Made by a program: the position numbers and the translations under genes
From: UBA3537 sp049889395
GTDB lineage: Bacteria; Bacteroidota; Bacteroidia; Flavobacteriales; Flavobacteriaceae
Direction: 5' to 3'
Assembly: GCA_049889395.1 (NCBI GenBank)
Contig: JBMHDM010000030.1
Coordinates: 9,359-73,358, forward strand
Length of the DNA: 64,000 bases
The notes under the pieces: generated by a model
What the model saw: only the letters and a program-made list of their open reading frames with translations
The model's database searches: none
What the model was told of the DNA's origin: nothing
Shown: positions 44,304 through 52,756 of the stretch, one piece after another
How positions within the stretch are numbered: position 1 is the first letter of the stretch
Layout of the letters: each line of letters opens with the position of its first letter

Positions 44304-44870
44304 ATGGCAAGTACATCAGACATCAGAAATGGGTTGTGTATCAGATACAACCACGATATTTATAAGATTGTAGAATTTTTACATGTTAAACCAGGAAAAG
44401 GTCCTGCTTTTGTAAGAACAAAACTCAAAAGCGTAACCACCGGTAAAGTGGTGGACAATACGTTTTCGGCAGGTCATAAAATTGAGGATGTTAGAGTTGA
44501 GACTCACAAATTTCAATACCTTTATCCAGAAGACGATCAGTTTCATTTCATGAATATTGAGGATTATAATCAAATCACTTTAAATAAATCTTCTATTGAT
44601 AATCCTGGCCTCCTGAAAGAAGGGGAAGTGGTCACAGTCATTATAAATTCAGAGGATGATATGCCATTGTCTGTAGAGATGCCTGCCAGCGTAATTTTGG
44701 AAGTAACCGCCACAGAACCAGGTGTAAAAGGCAATACAGCCACCAACGCCACCAAACCCGCAACCGTAGAAACAGGAGCTACAATTATGGTTCCTTTGTT
44801 TATCAATGAGGGTGATAAAATCAAAGTAGAAACCATTAAAGGTACTTACAAAGAACGCGTCAAAGAATAG
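44304..44870 (+). CDS. efp: Elongation factor P
   Basis: A 188-residue EF-P with three beta domains. The first has the tip loop HVKPGKGPAFVRTK with Lys at the modification position (P-G-K-G), and the C-terminal end has GATIMVPLFINEGDKIKVET. It rescues ribosomes stalled at polyproline. No epmA or epmB gene is nearby, so whether and how the Lys is modified here is unknown. It sits inside the lipid A operon between lpxA and the second lpxD-like gene. Confidence 0.97.
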   Translation: MASTSDIRNGLCIRYNHDIYKIVEFLHVKPGKGPAFVRTKLKSVTTGKVVDNTFSAGHKIEDVRVETHKFQYLYPEDDQFHFMNIEDYNQITLNKSSIDNPGLLKEGEVVTVIINSEDDMPLSVEMPASVILEVTATEPGVKGNTATNATKPATVETGATIMVPLFINEGDKIKVETIKGTYKERVKE

Positions 44871-44877
44871 TATCATA

Positions 44878-45816
44878 ATGAAATTTCCCGCATCACAGAC
44901 TCTTTTACAAATTGCTAATCTTCTTGGATGCGAATATGTTGGTGCAGATAATTTTCCAGTTCTTGGAATAAACGAAATACATGTTGTTGAATCTGGGGAT
45001 ATTGTTTTTGTGGACCATCCCAAGTATTATGACAAAGCTTTAAAGTCGGCTGCTACAGTAATTTTAATTAACAAAAAAGTGGATTGCCCAGAAGGAAAAG
45101 CACTTCTTATTTCAGAAGATCCATTTCGTGATTTTAATAAACTCACGTCCCATTTTAAGCCTTTTATTTCTTCATCAACTAGTATAGATCCCTCTACTAA
45201 AATTGGTACGGGAACACACATTCAACCCAATGTATTTGTTGGCCCCAATGTCACTATAGGTCAACACTGTTTAATTCATGCCAATGTCGCCATTGTAGGG
45301 GACACCATTATTGGTGATCACGTGGTAATTGGACCAGGAACTGTTGTAGGAGGAGATGCTTTCTACTACAAGAATCGTCCGGAGGGCTTTGATCAACTCC
45401 TATCAGGCGGTCGAGTCGTCATAGAGAACAACGTTCACATTGGATCAGGTTGTACTATTGATCGTGGTGTAAGTGGTGATACAATTATCGGCGCAGGATC
45501 TAAATTGGATAATCAAATACAAGTTGGTCATGACACCCAAATTGGAATCAAATGCTTGATTGCTTCTCAAACGGGAATTGCAGGTTGTTGTATTATTGAA
45601 GACGAAGTTACAATTTGGGGACAAGTAGGAACCAACAGTGGAATCACTATTGGAGCTAAAGCAGTTATTATGGGACAAACAGGTGTTACGAAATCTGTAG
45701 TTGGGGGTAAAACTTATTTTGGAACACCCATACAAGAATCTAGAACAAAACTTAAAGAAATGGCAGCTTTACGACAATTACCAAATCTCTTACAACAGTT
45801 AAAAAAAAATATATAA
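44878..45816 (+). CDS. Second LpxD-like acyltransferase
   Basis: A 312-residue hexapeptide-repeat protein with the same order as LpxD: N-terminal domain (LLGCEYVGADNFPVLGINEI, SGDIVFVDHPKYYDKAL) and a beta helix containing GGDAFYYKNRPEG where true LpxD has GADGFGFxxx, and DNQIQVGHDTQIG retaining the His. The changes in the motif facing the substrate suggest a different sugar or acyl donor than LpxD itself. It is in the lipid A operon, eight bases from efp. Tentatively an acyltransferase of lipopolysaccharide or related nucleotide-sugar pathways. Confidence 0.82.
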   Translation: MKFPASQTLLQIANLLGCEYVGADNFPVLGINEIHVVESGDIVFVDHPKYYDKALKSAATVILINKKVDCPEGKALLISEDPFRDFNKLTSHFKPFISSSTSIDPSTKIGTGTHIQPNVFVGPNVTIGQHCLIHANVAIVGDTIIGDHVVIGPGTVVGGDAFYYKNRPEGFDQLLSGGRVVIENNVHIGSGCTIDRGVSGDTIIGAGSKLDNQIQVGHDTQIGIKCLIASQTGIAGCCIIEDEVTIWGQVGTNSGITIGAKAVIMGQTGVTKSVVGGKTYFGTPIQESRTKLKEMAALRQLPNLLQQLKKNI

Positions 45817-45844
45817 TTAGTTTTAAAAAACAACTTCAAAAAAT

Positions 45845-45852
45845 TAAATTTG
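45845..45852 (+). promoter_or_regulatory. Bacteroidota -7 box before sucD
   Basis: TAAATTTG matches TAnnTTTG, 20 bases before ATG 45873. sucD thus probably has its own promoter even though it is close to the lipid A operon. Confidence 0.6.
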
Positions 45853-45872
45853 CACCAATAAAATCAACCTAA

Positions 45873-46745
45873 ATGAGTGTATTAGTCAATAAAAATTCTA
45901 AAATAATTGTACAAGGCTTTACTGGAAGTGAAGGCACGTTTCATGCCGAACAAATGATTGCCTATGGCACTAACGTCGTTGGCGGTGTTACGCCAGGCAA
46001 AGGTGGTCAAACTCATCTGGGTAAACCTGTTTTCAATACTGTCAAAGAAGCAGTTGAAACAGCACAGGCCAATACAACCATCATTTTTGTTCCCCCAGCC
46101 TTTGCAGCCGATGCCATAATGGAAGCAGCTGATGCCGGTATTGAAGTGATTATCACTATTACAGAAGGCATTCCTGTAGCCGATATGATTAAAGCCTCCA
46201 ATTACATTAAAAATAAAAATTGCCGATTGGTTGGACCTAATTGCCCAGGCGTTATTACTCCAGAAGAAGCCAAAGTTGGTATTATGCCAGGGTTTGTTTT
46301 TAAAAAAGGGGATGTGGGCGTAGTTTCCAAATCAGGAACATTGACTTACGAAGCAGCAGATCAAGTGGTTAAACAAGGACTAGGCATATCCACCGCTATT
46401 GGTATTGGAGGTGACCCTATCATTGGGACAACTACTAAAGAGGCCCTAGAATTGCTCATCAACGACAATGAAACCAAATGTGTGGTGATGATTGGAGAAA
46501 TTGGGGGTCAGTTAGAAGGTGATGCCGCTCAGTGGTATAAAGCTAGTGGAAGCACTAAGCCAGTAGTTGGATTTATTGCTGGTGAAACCGCACCTGCTGG
46601 TCGCACAATGGGGCATGCCGGTGCCATTGTTGGCGGTAGTGATGATACAGCTCAAGCCAAAAAACGAATTATGCGCGATTGTGGTATCCATGTGGTAGAC
46701 TCACCTGCCGAGATTGGAAAAAAAGTCGCCGAAGTCTTAAGATAG
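45873..46745 (+). CDS. sucD: Succinate-CoA ligase subunit alpha
   Basis: A 290-residue SucD: CoA-binding N-terminus (IIVQGFTGSEGTFHAEQM), GPNCPGVITPEEAKVGIMPG and the phosphohistidine in RTMGHAGAIVGG (about residue 248). It forms succinyl-CoA synthetase of the TCA cycle with SucC; sucC is not in this window, so the subunits are encoded apart here. Length is normal. Confidence 0.97.
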   Translation: MSVLVNKNSKIIVQGFTGSEGTFHAEQMIAYGTNVVGGVTPGKGGQTHLGKPVFNTVKEAVETAQANTTIIFVPPAFAADAIMEAADAGIEVIITITEGIPVADMIKASNYIKNKNCRLVGPNCPGVITPEEAKVGIMPGFVFKKGDVGVVSKSGTLTYEAADQVVKQGLGISTAIGIGGDPIIGTTTKEALELLINDNETKCVVMIGEIGGQLEGDAAQWYKASGSTKPVVGFIAGETAPAGRTMGHAGAIVGGSDDTAQAKKRIMRDCGIHVVDSPAEIGKKVAEVLR

Positions 46746-46782
46746 ACACAGTTACTTAAAATGCTATAAAACCCACTAATTG

Positions 46783-47529
46783 ATGAAACTACTAGACGGA
46801 AAAACAGCCATTATTACAGGGGCCAGCAGAGGAATCGGAAAAGGGATTGCCACTATATTTGCCCAGCAAGGTGCAAACGTTGCTTTTACTTACAGTTCCT
46901 CTTCGGAAGCTGCCAAAGAACTTGAAGCAGAACTTCAAAGCCATGGGGTAGAGGTCAAGGCCTATCAAAGTAACGCTGCCGATTTCGAGGCTGCCCAACA
47001 ATTGGTTAGCGATGTTCTAGCTGATTTTGGACAAATTGATATTCTAGTAAATAATGCTGGAATCACAAAAGATAATCTGTTAATGCGAATGGGTGAAGCC
47101 GATTTTGACCAAGTCATAGAAGTCAATCTGAAATCTGTATTTAATATGACTAAGGCCGTTCAGCGCACCATGCTCAAACAACGACAGGGATCTATTATTA
47201 ATATGAGTTCTGTAGTGGGTGTCAAAGGAAATGCTGGTCAAACTAACTATGCCGCTTCAAAGGCTGGAATTATTGGCTTTTCCAAATCGGTCGCTTTAGA
47301 GCTTGGATCAAGAAATATCCGAAGTAATGTGATAGCGCCAGGTTTTATTGAAACAGAAATGACAGCCAAATTGGATGAGGCCACTGTAGAGCAGTGGCGC
47401 GCCGGTATTCCACTCAAAAGAGGAGGGTCACCTGACGATATAGCCAATGCCTGTGTTTTCTTGGCCAGCGATTTATCTGCCTACATTACAGGGCAGACAT
47501 TGCATGTAGATGGCGGAATGCTTACCTAA
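46783..47529 (+). CDS. fabG: 3-oxoacyl-ACP reductase FabG
   Basis: A 248-residue short-chain dehydrogenase: cofactor motif GASRGIGKG, NNAG, the catalytic tetrad N-S-Y-K (SSVVG, YAASK), and the C-terminal ITGQTLHVDGGM typical of FabG. It reduces 3-oxoacyl-ACP in fatty acid elongation with NADPH. ATG 46783 is preferred to the TTG three bases earlier. The VWA gene follows 22 bases later in the same direction. Confidence 0.94.
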   Translation: MKLLDGKTAIITGASRGIGKGIATIFAQQGANVAFTYSSSSEAAKELEAELQSHGVEVKAYQSNAADFEAAQQLVSDVLADFGQIDILVNNAGITKDNLLMRMGEADFDQVIEVNLKSVFNMTKAVQRTMLKQRQGSIINMSSVVGVKGNAGQTNYAASKAGIIGFSKSVALELGSRNIRSNVIAPGFIETEMTAKLDEATVEQWRAGIPLKRGGSPDDIANACVFLASDLSAYITGQTLHVDGGMLT

Positions 47530-47551
47530 TACAACATAACAAATAGAGAAA

Positions 47552-49576
47552 GTGGACACGTTTTTTGTGTACATATTAAGTTCTTGTTTAATAGCGCTAA
47601 TTGTAGCGCTTTTTCAATACCGTCCATGGCAAAAACCCTGCCATGTTTGGTTATTGACCTTCTGCCGAACGGTTTCGATCACTTCACTTATTTTATTAAT
47701 AATTGGTCCAAAAGTCACGACCAATACAGAGACTATTATCAAACCATCACTTTCTATTTTGTTAGATAACTCTGCATCCATAAAAGTTTTGAATAAAGAT
47801 AAAATTTTAGACTCTCTGGCTGATTTTTTACAAAATCATGTAGAATTAAATCAAAAATATGAGATTCAGTCTTACAGCTTCGACAGTCGTTTATTCTTAA
47901 ATGATTCGTTAAATTTTCAGGGAAAACAATCTAATATTGGTAGTAGTTTACAAACTATAAATGCCATTACGAAAGGCGACATTGCTCCTGTGATTCTATT
48001 GTCAGATGGTAACCAAACTATAGGTCGTTCTTTTGCCCATAACAGAACGGCTCAGCTACAGCCTGTTTACCCACTTATTATGGGCGATTCTACAGCGTTT
48101 CAAGATTTATCAATTAAACAAGTTAATGTTAATTCTTACACATTTCTGGATAACGAATTTCCAGTAGAAATTGTACTCAATAGTATGGGTAATACCGCAG
48201 CTGAAACGGTTTTAGAGATTGTTTCCGGATCTAAGAAAATTTACACAAAACAGTTGACCTTTTCCCCTTCAAAAACTTCTGAAATAGCAAAGGTATATTT
48301 AAAAGCCAAAACACCAGGGATTCAGCGCTATAAAGTCAACCTAAAACCACTCGATGAAGAAATTTTAAAAACCAACAATGTCAAATCATTTGGTATTGAA
48401 GTCATTGATCAAAGTTTTAAAATAGCTTTAATTTCTGCCATATCCCATCCCGATTTGGCTGCTATTAAAGCTATTGCTACTGCACAAATGCACTATAGTA
48501 TAGTGCGTTTGAATCCAACCGAATTTTTAGAAAATCCATCTGATTATGATGTATTGGTTTTGTACCAACCCGATCAATCATTTAGTACTATTTTTGATTA
48601 CATTAACCAAAAACCGATCAACACATTTACAATAGGGGGAACACAAACTAACTGGTCATTTTTGAATGATGCTCAATCCATTTTTGAGCAAGAAATAACA
48701 GGTCAAACGGAAGATTATTACGCCCAAATCAATCCTAACTTTGAAACATTTTCTGTAACTCCCCTAGAGTTTCTAAGCTATCCACCCTTGAAATCTGAAT
48801 TTGGGCGAACCTCTATTAATGTTGCTCATGATGTATTATTGTACAAAACAATAGGAGGGGGGCAAACCAATTCTCCGTTGTTGTTGACCTATAATTCGGG
48901 AGTTTCCCGTCATGTAGTTTTTCTTGCTGAACATCTTTGGAAATGGCGTATGAGAGATTTTCAGCGACATAATTCATTTGAAAAATTTGATCTATTTTTC
49001 GGATTGTTACTCAAATACTTAAGCACCCAAAAGGTTTCTGAAAAACTACGTTTATCTCATGACGTTATTTTTGATGGATCGGCACCAATTGAAATTGTAG
49101 CTGAATTATTTAATGACAATTTTGAGTCTAATACCAATGCAACATTAACCATTGAGGTCCAAAGTAAAGGACAAAAACGGCCTTTAAAATTCCCTATGCT
49201 ATTAGAAAATACATCATACAGAGCTGATTTAAGTAGTTTAAAACCAGGACGTTACAATTTCAAAGTTCAAAATCAAACCAAATCCATAAGCAAAACCGGT
49301 CAATTTGATATTTTACCCTTTAATATCGAATCACAATTTTTAAATGCTAATACAATACAACTTTCACAACTAGCCAATGACACTGGTGGAAAAGCTTTTT
49401 TTGATACACAAGCACATGATTTGGTTGATGTTTTGCTACAAGAGGATACTTATGTCAATATCTTGAAAATAGATAAAAAATCTGTACCTTTGGTGGACTT
49501 TAATGCCATTTTATTAACGCTTATTTTTAGCCTATCACTAGAGTGGTTTATGAGAAAATATTTCGGATTAATTTAA
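47552..49576 (+). CDS. Large VWA-domain membrane protein
   Basis: A 674-residue protein with two N-terminal hydrophobic segments (FVYILSSCLIALIVALFQY, FCRTVSITSLILLIIG), a von Willebrand A-like region (about 60-190; SLSILLDNSASIKVLNKD, with D-x-S-x-S in the MIDAS position) and a C-terminal segment (FNAILLTLIFSLSLEWFMRK) that probably anchors it. The middle has a GATase1-like stretch around 290-400. Starts with GTG. It resembles BatA/BatB-type proteins of unknown role and is followed at 12 bases by a prohibitin-like gene, so the two may act together. Confidence 0.8.
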   Translation: MDTFFVYILSSCLIALIVALFQYRPWQKPCHVWLLTFCRTVSITSLILLIIGPKVTTNTETIIKPSLSILLDNSASIKVLNKDKILDSLADFLQNHVELNQKYEIQSYSFDSRLFLNDSLNFQGKQSNIGSSLQTINAITKGDIAPVILLSDGNQTIGRSFAHNRTAQLQPVYPLIMGDSTAFQDLSIKQVNVNSYTFLDNEFPVEIVLNSMGNTAAETVLEIVSGSKKIYTKQLTFSPSKTSEIAKVYLKAKTPGIQRYKVNLKPLDEEILKTNNVKSFGIEVIDQSFKIALISAISHPDLAAIKAIATAQMHYSIVRLNPTEFLENPSDYDVLVLYQPDQSFSTIFDYINQKPINTFTIGGTQTNWSFLNDAQSIFEQEITGQTEDYYAQINPNFETFSVTPLEFLSYPPLKSEFGRTSINVAHDVLLYKTIGGGQTNSPLLLTYNSGVSRHVVFLAEHLWKWRMRDFQRHNSFEKFDLFFGLLLKYLSTQKVSEKLRLSHDVIFDGSAPIEIVAELFNDNFESNTNATLTIEVQSKGQKRPLKFPMLLENTSYRADLSSLKPGRYNFKVQNQTKSISKTGQFDILPFNIESQFLNANTIQLSQLANDTGGKAFFDTQAHDLVDVLLQEDTYVNILKIDKKSVPLVDFNAILLTLIFSLSLEWFMRKYFGLI

Positions 49577-49588
49577 AACAAACATACC

Positions 49589-50401
49589 ATGCAAAATTTA
49601 CCTAAAATTGGACTACCCATCATATTTGCTATCGCACTTGGACTTATTCTGATCTCCAAAGCTGCCGTTACCATCGGACCCGGAGAAGGTGGCGTATTAT
49701 TTGAACGATTTGGGGATGGAATTAACACCGATAAAACCTATGGGGAGGGATTTCATATTGTAGCGCCATGGAATTCAATGCTCATTTTTAAGGTTCGCCA
49801 ACAATCTATTTCAGATGAAATGAATGTACTGTCTGTGAATGGACTTGAAGTTCGCGTCAATGGAACTATATGGTATGAGCCTGAATACGAAAATTTAGGA
49901 AAGCTTATCAAAACTAAAGGACAAGATTATGTCATTGAGCTTTTAAATCCTGCTGTTAATGCCGCTGCACGTAGTGTAGTTGGACGCTACACGCCAGAAC
50001 AACTCTATTCTAGTAAGAGAGATGTTATTGAACAAGAAATTTTAGATGAAGTTGTTAATCTACTGGAAGGACAATTCTTGAAAGTAAAACGTGTTTTGGT
50101 AGAAGATGTCAAATTACCTGAAACCATCAAAAACGCCATTGAAAGTAAGCTAAAACAAGAGCAACAATCTTTGGAATATGAATTCAGATTGGTCACAGCC
50201 GATAAAGAAGCTGAACGTCAGCGTATTGAGGCCAGAGGTAAAGCAGATGCCAACCGCATTTTGAGCGCTTCTCTAAACGACAAAATTCTTCAAGATAAAG
50301 GCATAGAGGCTACCGTAAAATTAGCCGAATCTAATAATAGTAAGGTCATTGTTATTGGGTCTGGGGACTCTGGAATGCCTATCATTTTGGGAAATCAATA
50401 A
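49589..50401 (+). CDS. Prohibitin-family (SPFH/Band 7) membrane protein
   Basis: A 270-residue protein with one N-terminal membrane segment (IGLPIIFAIALGLILISKA), an SPFH domain (about 30-190: GEGGVLFERFGDGINTDKTY, EGFHIVAPWNSMLIFKVRQQ), and a long coiled-coil tail (about 190-245) ending in a short strand VIVIGSGDSG. SPFH proteins form ring or cage scaffolds in the inner membrane, often controlling proteases such as FtsH. It follows the VWA membrane protein and precedes the his operon leader. Confidence 0.9.
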   Translation: MQNLPKIGLPIIFAIALGLILISKAAVTIGPGEGGVLFERFGDGINTDKTYGEGFHIVAPWNSMLIFKVRQQSISDEMNVLSVNGLEVRVNGTIWYEPEYENLGKLIKTKGQDYVIELLNPAVNAAARSVVGRYTPEQLYSSKRDVIEQEILDEVVNLLEGQFLKVKRVLVEDVKLPETIKNAIESKLKQEQQSLEYEFRLVTADKEAERQRIEARGKADANRILSASLNDKILQDKGIEATVKLAESNNSKVIVIGSGDSGMPIILGNQ

Positions 50402-50469
50402 ATTTTTGAAAAAAGTTTTGGTTTTTAGATTTATTTTTTTGAAGATTTGTTTTTATGAAATTTAAAGTC

Positions 50470-50541
50470 ATGAATACTACATATTTTAACCATCATCATT
50501 CTCATACTTGCTCACAGGCGAGTTTTGGTGTTTTGGAATAA
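50470..50541 (+). CDS. hisL: His operon leader peptide
   Basis: A 23-codon open frame reading MNTTYFNHHHSHTC and then SQASFGVLE, ending at TAA. It has four His codons in a run of five codons (CAT CAT CAT TCT CAT, 50491-50505), lies 29 bases upstream of the apparent terminator stem's A-rich flank and 69 bases before hisG, which is the classical layout for translation-linked attenuation. ATG 50455 is an in-frame alternative start (28 residues). The peptide has no function by itself; the ribosome position on the His codons is the signal. Confidence 0.88.
   Translation: MNTTYFNHHHSHTCSQASFGVLE
50507..50522 (+). promoter_or_regulatory. Candidate pause hairpin of the his leader
   Basis: A 5-bp stem CTTGC/GCGAG with a 6-base loop lies directly after the last His codon. 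A ribosome stalled at His codons would cover it. A candidate antiterminator pairing is GTTTTGGT (50522-50529) with ACC-T-AAAAC (50559-50567, one bulged T), which would take up the 5' arm of the terminator. Confidence 0.45.
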
Positions 50542-50562
50542 AATGAAAACTATACAGAACCT

Positions 50563-50596
50563 AAAACCCGTTTGATTATCAAACGGGTTTTTTTTA
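50563..50596 (+). terminator. His attenuator terminator
   Basis: A 13-bp stem (AAAACCCGTTTGA with TCAAACGGGTTTT) with a 3-base TTA loop and a run of T residues. It lies between the leader peptide and hisG. Strong GC core; it should end transcription when histidine is plentiful (inference from the attenuation model). Confidence 0.9.
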
Positions 50597-50609
50597 TTTA
50601 AAAAATAAT

Positions 50610-51470
50610 ATGATGGTGACATTAAAAATTGCTGTTCAAAAATCGGGTCGTTTAAAAGAAGACTCTTTGAAATTGCTTAAGGATATTGGAATTTATGTGG
50701 ATAATGGTAAGGAACAACTCAAAGCCCGTGCAACTAACTTTCCCATTGAGGTTTTTTATTTACGAAATGGTGATATTCCACAATATTTAAAAGATGGTGT
50801 GGTAGATGCTGCTATTATTGGAAGTAATATTTTGGTGGAAAAAGGGCAAGGGATTACCTCAGAGCTACAATTGGGGTTTTCAAAATGTCGCTTGTCTTTG
50901 GCCATACCTAAATCTATGCATTACAACGATTTGAATGATTTAAACGGTAGAAAAATTGCAACATCTTATCCGAGAACTGTCCAATCATTTCTAAATGATA
51001 ATAATCTTGATGCCGAGTTACATGTAATTAACGGATCTGTAGAAATTGCTCCAAATATTGGTTTAGCAGATGCTATTGTCGATATAGTGTCCACTGGAGG
51101 AACTCTTTTTAAAAACAATCTAATAGAGAAAGAAATATTACTAAACTCTGAAGCTGTTTTGGCTGTTTCTCCAAATATCCAAAGTCTTCAAATGACTTTG
51201 TTAGATAAAATTAAGTTTAGAATAGAATCCGTGTTAAAAGGACGTTCGTCAAAGTATGTTTTACTCAACGCACCGAATGAAAGATTGAAAGATATTATAA
51301 ATCTTTTACCAGGAATGAAAAGTCCAACGGTTTTACCTTTGGCAATTTCTGGATGGAGTTCGGTGCATAGTGTTATTGATGTTAATCAATTTTGGGATAT
51401 CATTGACGATTTAAAACAGCTTGGTGCAGAAGGTATACTAATTTGTCCAATCGAAAAAATGGTTATATGA
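50610..51470 (+). CDS. hisG: ATP phosphoribosyltransferase, long form
   Basis: A 286-residue HisG of the long type: catalytic core (about 1-210; VDAAIIGSNILVEKGQGI, DIVSTGGTLFKNN in the PRPP loop) and a C-terminal regulatory ACT-like domain (about 215-286) that normally carries histidine feedback inhibition. It starts histidine synthesis from ATP and PRPP. First gene of the his operon; its TGA overlaps the hisD start. Confidence 0.96.
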   Translation: MMVTLKIAVQKSGRLKEDSLKLLKDIGIYVDNGKEQLKARATNFPIEVFYLRNGDIPQYLKDGVVDAAIIGSNILVEKGQGITSELQLGFSKCRLSLAIPKSMHYNDLNDLNGRKIATSYPRTVQSFLNDNNLDAELHVINGSVEIAPNIGLADAIVDIVSTGGTLFKNNLIEKEILLNSEAVLAVSPNIQSLQMTLLDKIKFRIESVLKGRSSKYVLLNAPNERLKDIINLLPGMKSPTVLPLAISGWSSVHSVIDVNQFWDIIDDLKQLGAEGILICPIEKMVI

Positions 51471-52756
51471 TGCGAATAATAAATAATCCCAAAAAATCAG
51501 AATGGAGCGACATTCTAAAACGTCCTAAACAAGATACTAAAATTCTTGAAACAGTTGTTAATGAGGTGTTTAGTGCTGTACAAATTGATGGTGATAACGC
51601 CATTAGGAAATACACCAAAACTTTTGATGGTGTTGATCTTTCAGATTTATTGGTCACAGAGAGCGAATTAATATGTGCTGAACAAGCCATTTCTGCAAAA
51701 CTGAAAGCTGCTATACGGAATGCAAAATCTAATATTGAAACCTTTCACAAGGCTCAAAAAACAAACCGCATAGAGGTTCAGACTCAGCCAGGTGTGCGCT
51801 GTTGGCAAGAGAAACGACCCATCGACGCCGTTGGGTTGTACATTCCTGGAGGAACAGCCCCTTTGTTGTCCACTGTTTTGATGTTAGCTGTGCCTGCACA
51901 ATTGGCTGGTTGTCGATCAATTGTATTGTGTACACCACCAAATACAGACGGTCAGATAGCTAATGAAATATTATTTGCAGCTACGTGTTGTGGGATTAAT
52001 ACAATTTATAAAGTAGGGGGTATTCAAGCCATTGCAGCAATGACCTTTGGAACGGATTCAATTCCAAAAGTAAATAAGTTATTTGGCCCAGGGAACCAAT
52101 ATGTTACAGCAGCTAAACAAATTGCAACTAAATTCGGATTAGCCATAGATATGCCTGCTGGTCCAAGTGAATTATTGGTCATGGCTGATGATTCGGCTAT
52201 ACCATCCTATGTTGCCTCCGACTTGTTGAGCCAAGCGGAACACGGCCATGATAGTCAGGTAGTTTTAGTTTCGACTTCTAATCAATTATTGGAACAAGTT
52301 TCTGTTGAAATTTCTAATCAATCAAAACTTTTACCACGACAAAATATTATCGAACAATCTCTAAAAAACATGAAACTGATCTATTGTAAAGATTCAGAAA
52401 CAGCAGTGGACCTTATCAATGCATATGGCCCTGAGCATTATATTATTTCAACAACAGATAATGATTTCTTTGTCAACCGATTAAAACATGCGGGTTCAGT
52501 GTTTATTGGAAATTATACCCCCGAAAGCGCGGGTGATTATGCATCTGGTACCAATCACACACTACCAACTAATGGGTATGCCAAGGCCTATTCTGGTGTC
52601 AATCTGGATAGTTTTTTGAAAAGCATTACGTTCCAAGAAATCACAAAAGAGGGGTTATTAGCTTTGGGTCCAACTATAGAGTTAATGGCAGAGGCAGAGG
52701 GGCTTATGGCTCACAAAAATGCGGTTTCTATTCGATTAAAAAACATTAACACATGA
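51467..52756 (+). CDS. hisD: Histidinol dehydrogenase
   Basis: A 429-residue HisD: AVGLYIPGGTAPLLSTVLML, zinc-site residues in PAGPSELLVMADDSA and SQAEHGHDSQ (the Q/H pair), GNYTPESAGDYASGTNHTLPT and the C-terminal AHKNAVSIRLKNI. It makes two NAD-dependent oxidations, from histidinol to histidine. ATG 51467 overlaps the hisG stop (ATGA), so coupled translation is expected; the ATG at 51470 is an alternative. Confidence 0.97.
   Translation: MMRIINNPKKSEWSDILKRPKQDTKILETVVNEVFSAVQIDGDNAIRKYTKTFDGVDLSDLLVTESELICAEQAISAKLKAAIRNAKSNIETFHKAQKTNRIEVQTQPGVRCWQEKRPIDAVGLYIPGGTAPLLSTVLMLAVPAQLAGCRSIVLCTPPNTDGQIANEILFAATCCGINTIYKVGGIQAIAAMTFGTDSIPKVNKLFGPGNQYVTAAKQIATKFGLAIDMPAGPSELLVMADDSAIPSYVASDLLSQAEHGHDSQVVLVSTSNQLLEQVSVEISNQSKLLPRQNIIEQSLKNMKLIYCKDSETAVDLINAYGPEHYIISTTDNDFFVNRLKHAGSVFIGNYTPESAGDYASGTNHTLPTNGYAKAYSGVNLDSFLKSITFQEITKEGLLALGPTIELMAEAEGLMAHKNAVSIRLKNINT

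Noticed and set aside
50455..50541. The HHHSH peptide as an independent metal-binding microprotein
   Set aside because: The His codons lie directly before a terminator in front of hisG, so a leader peptide explains them better.
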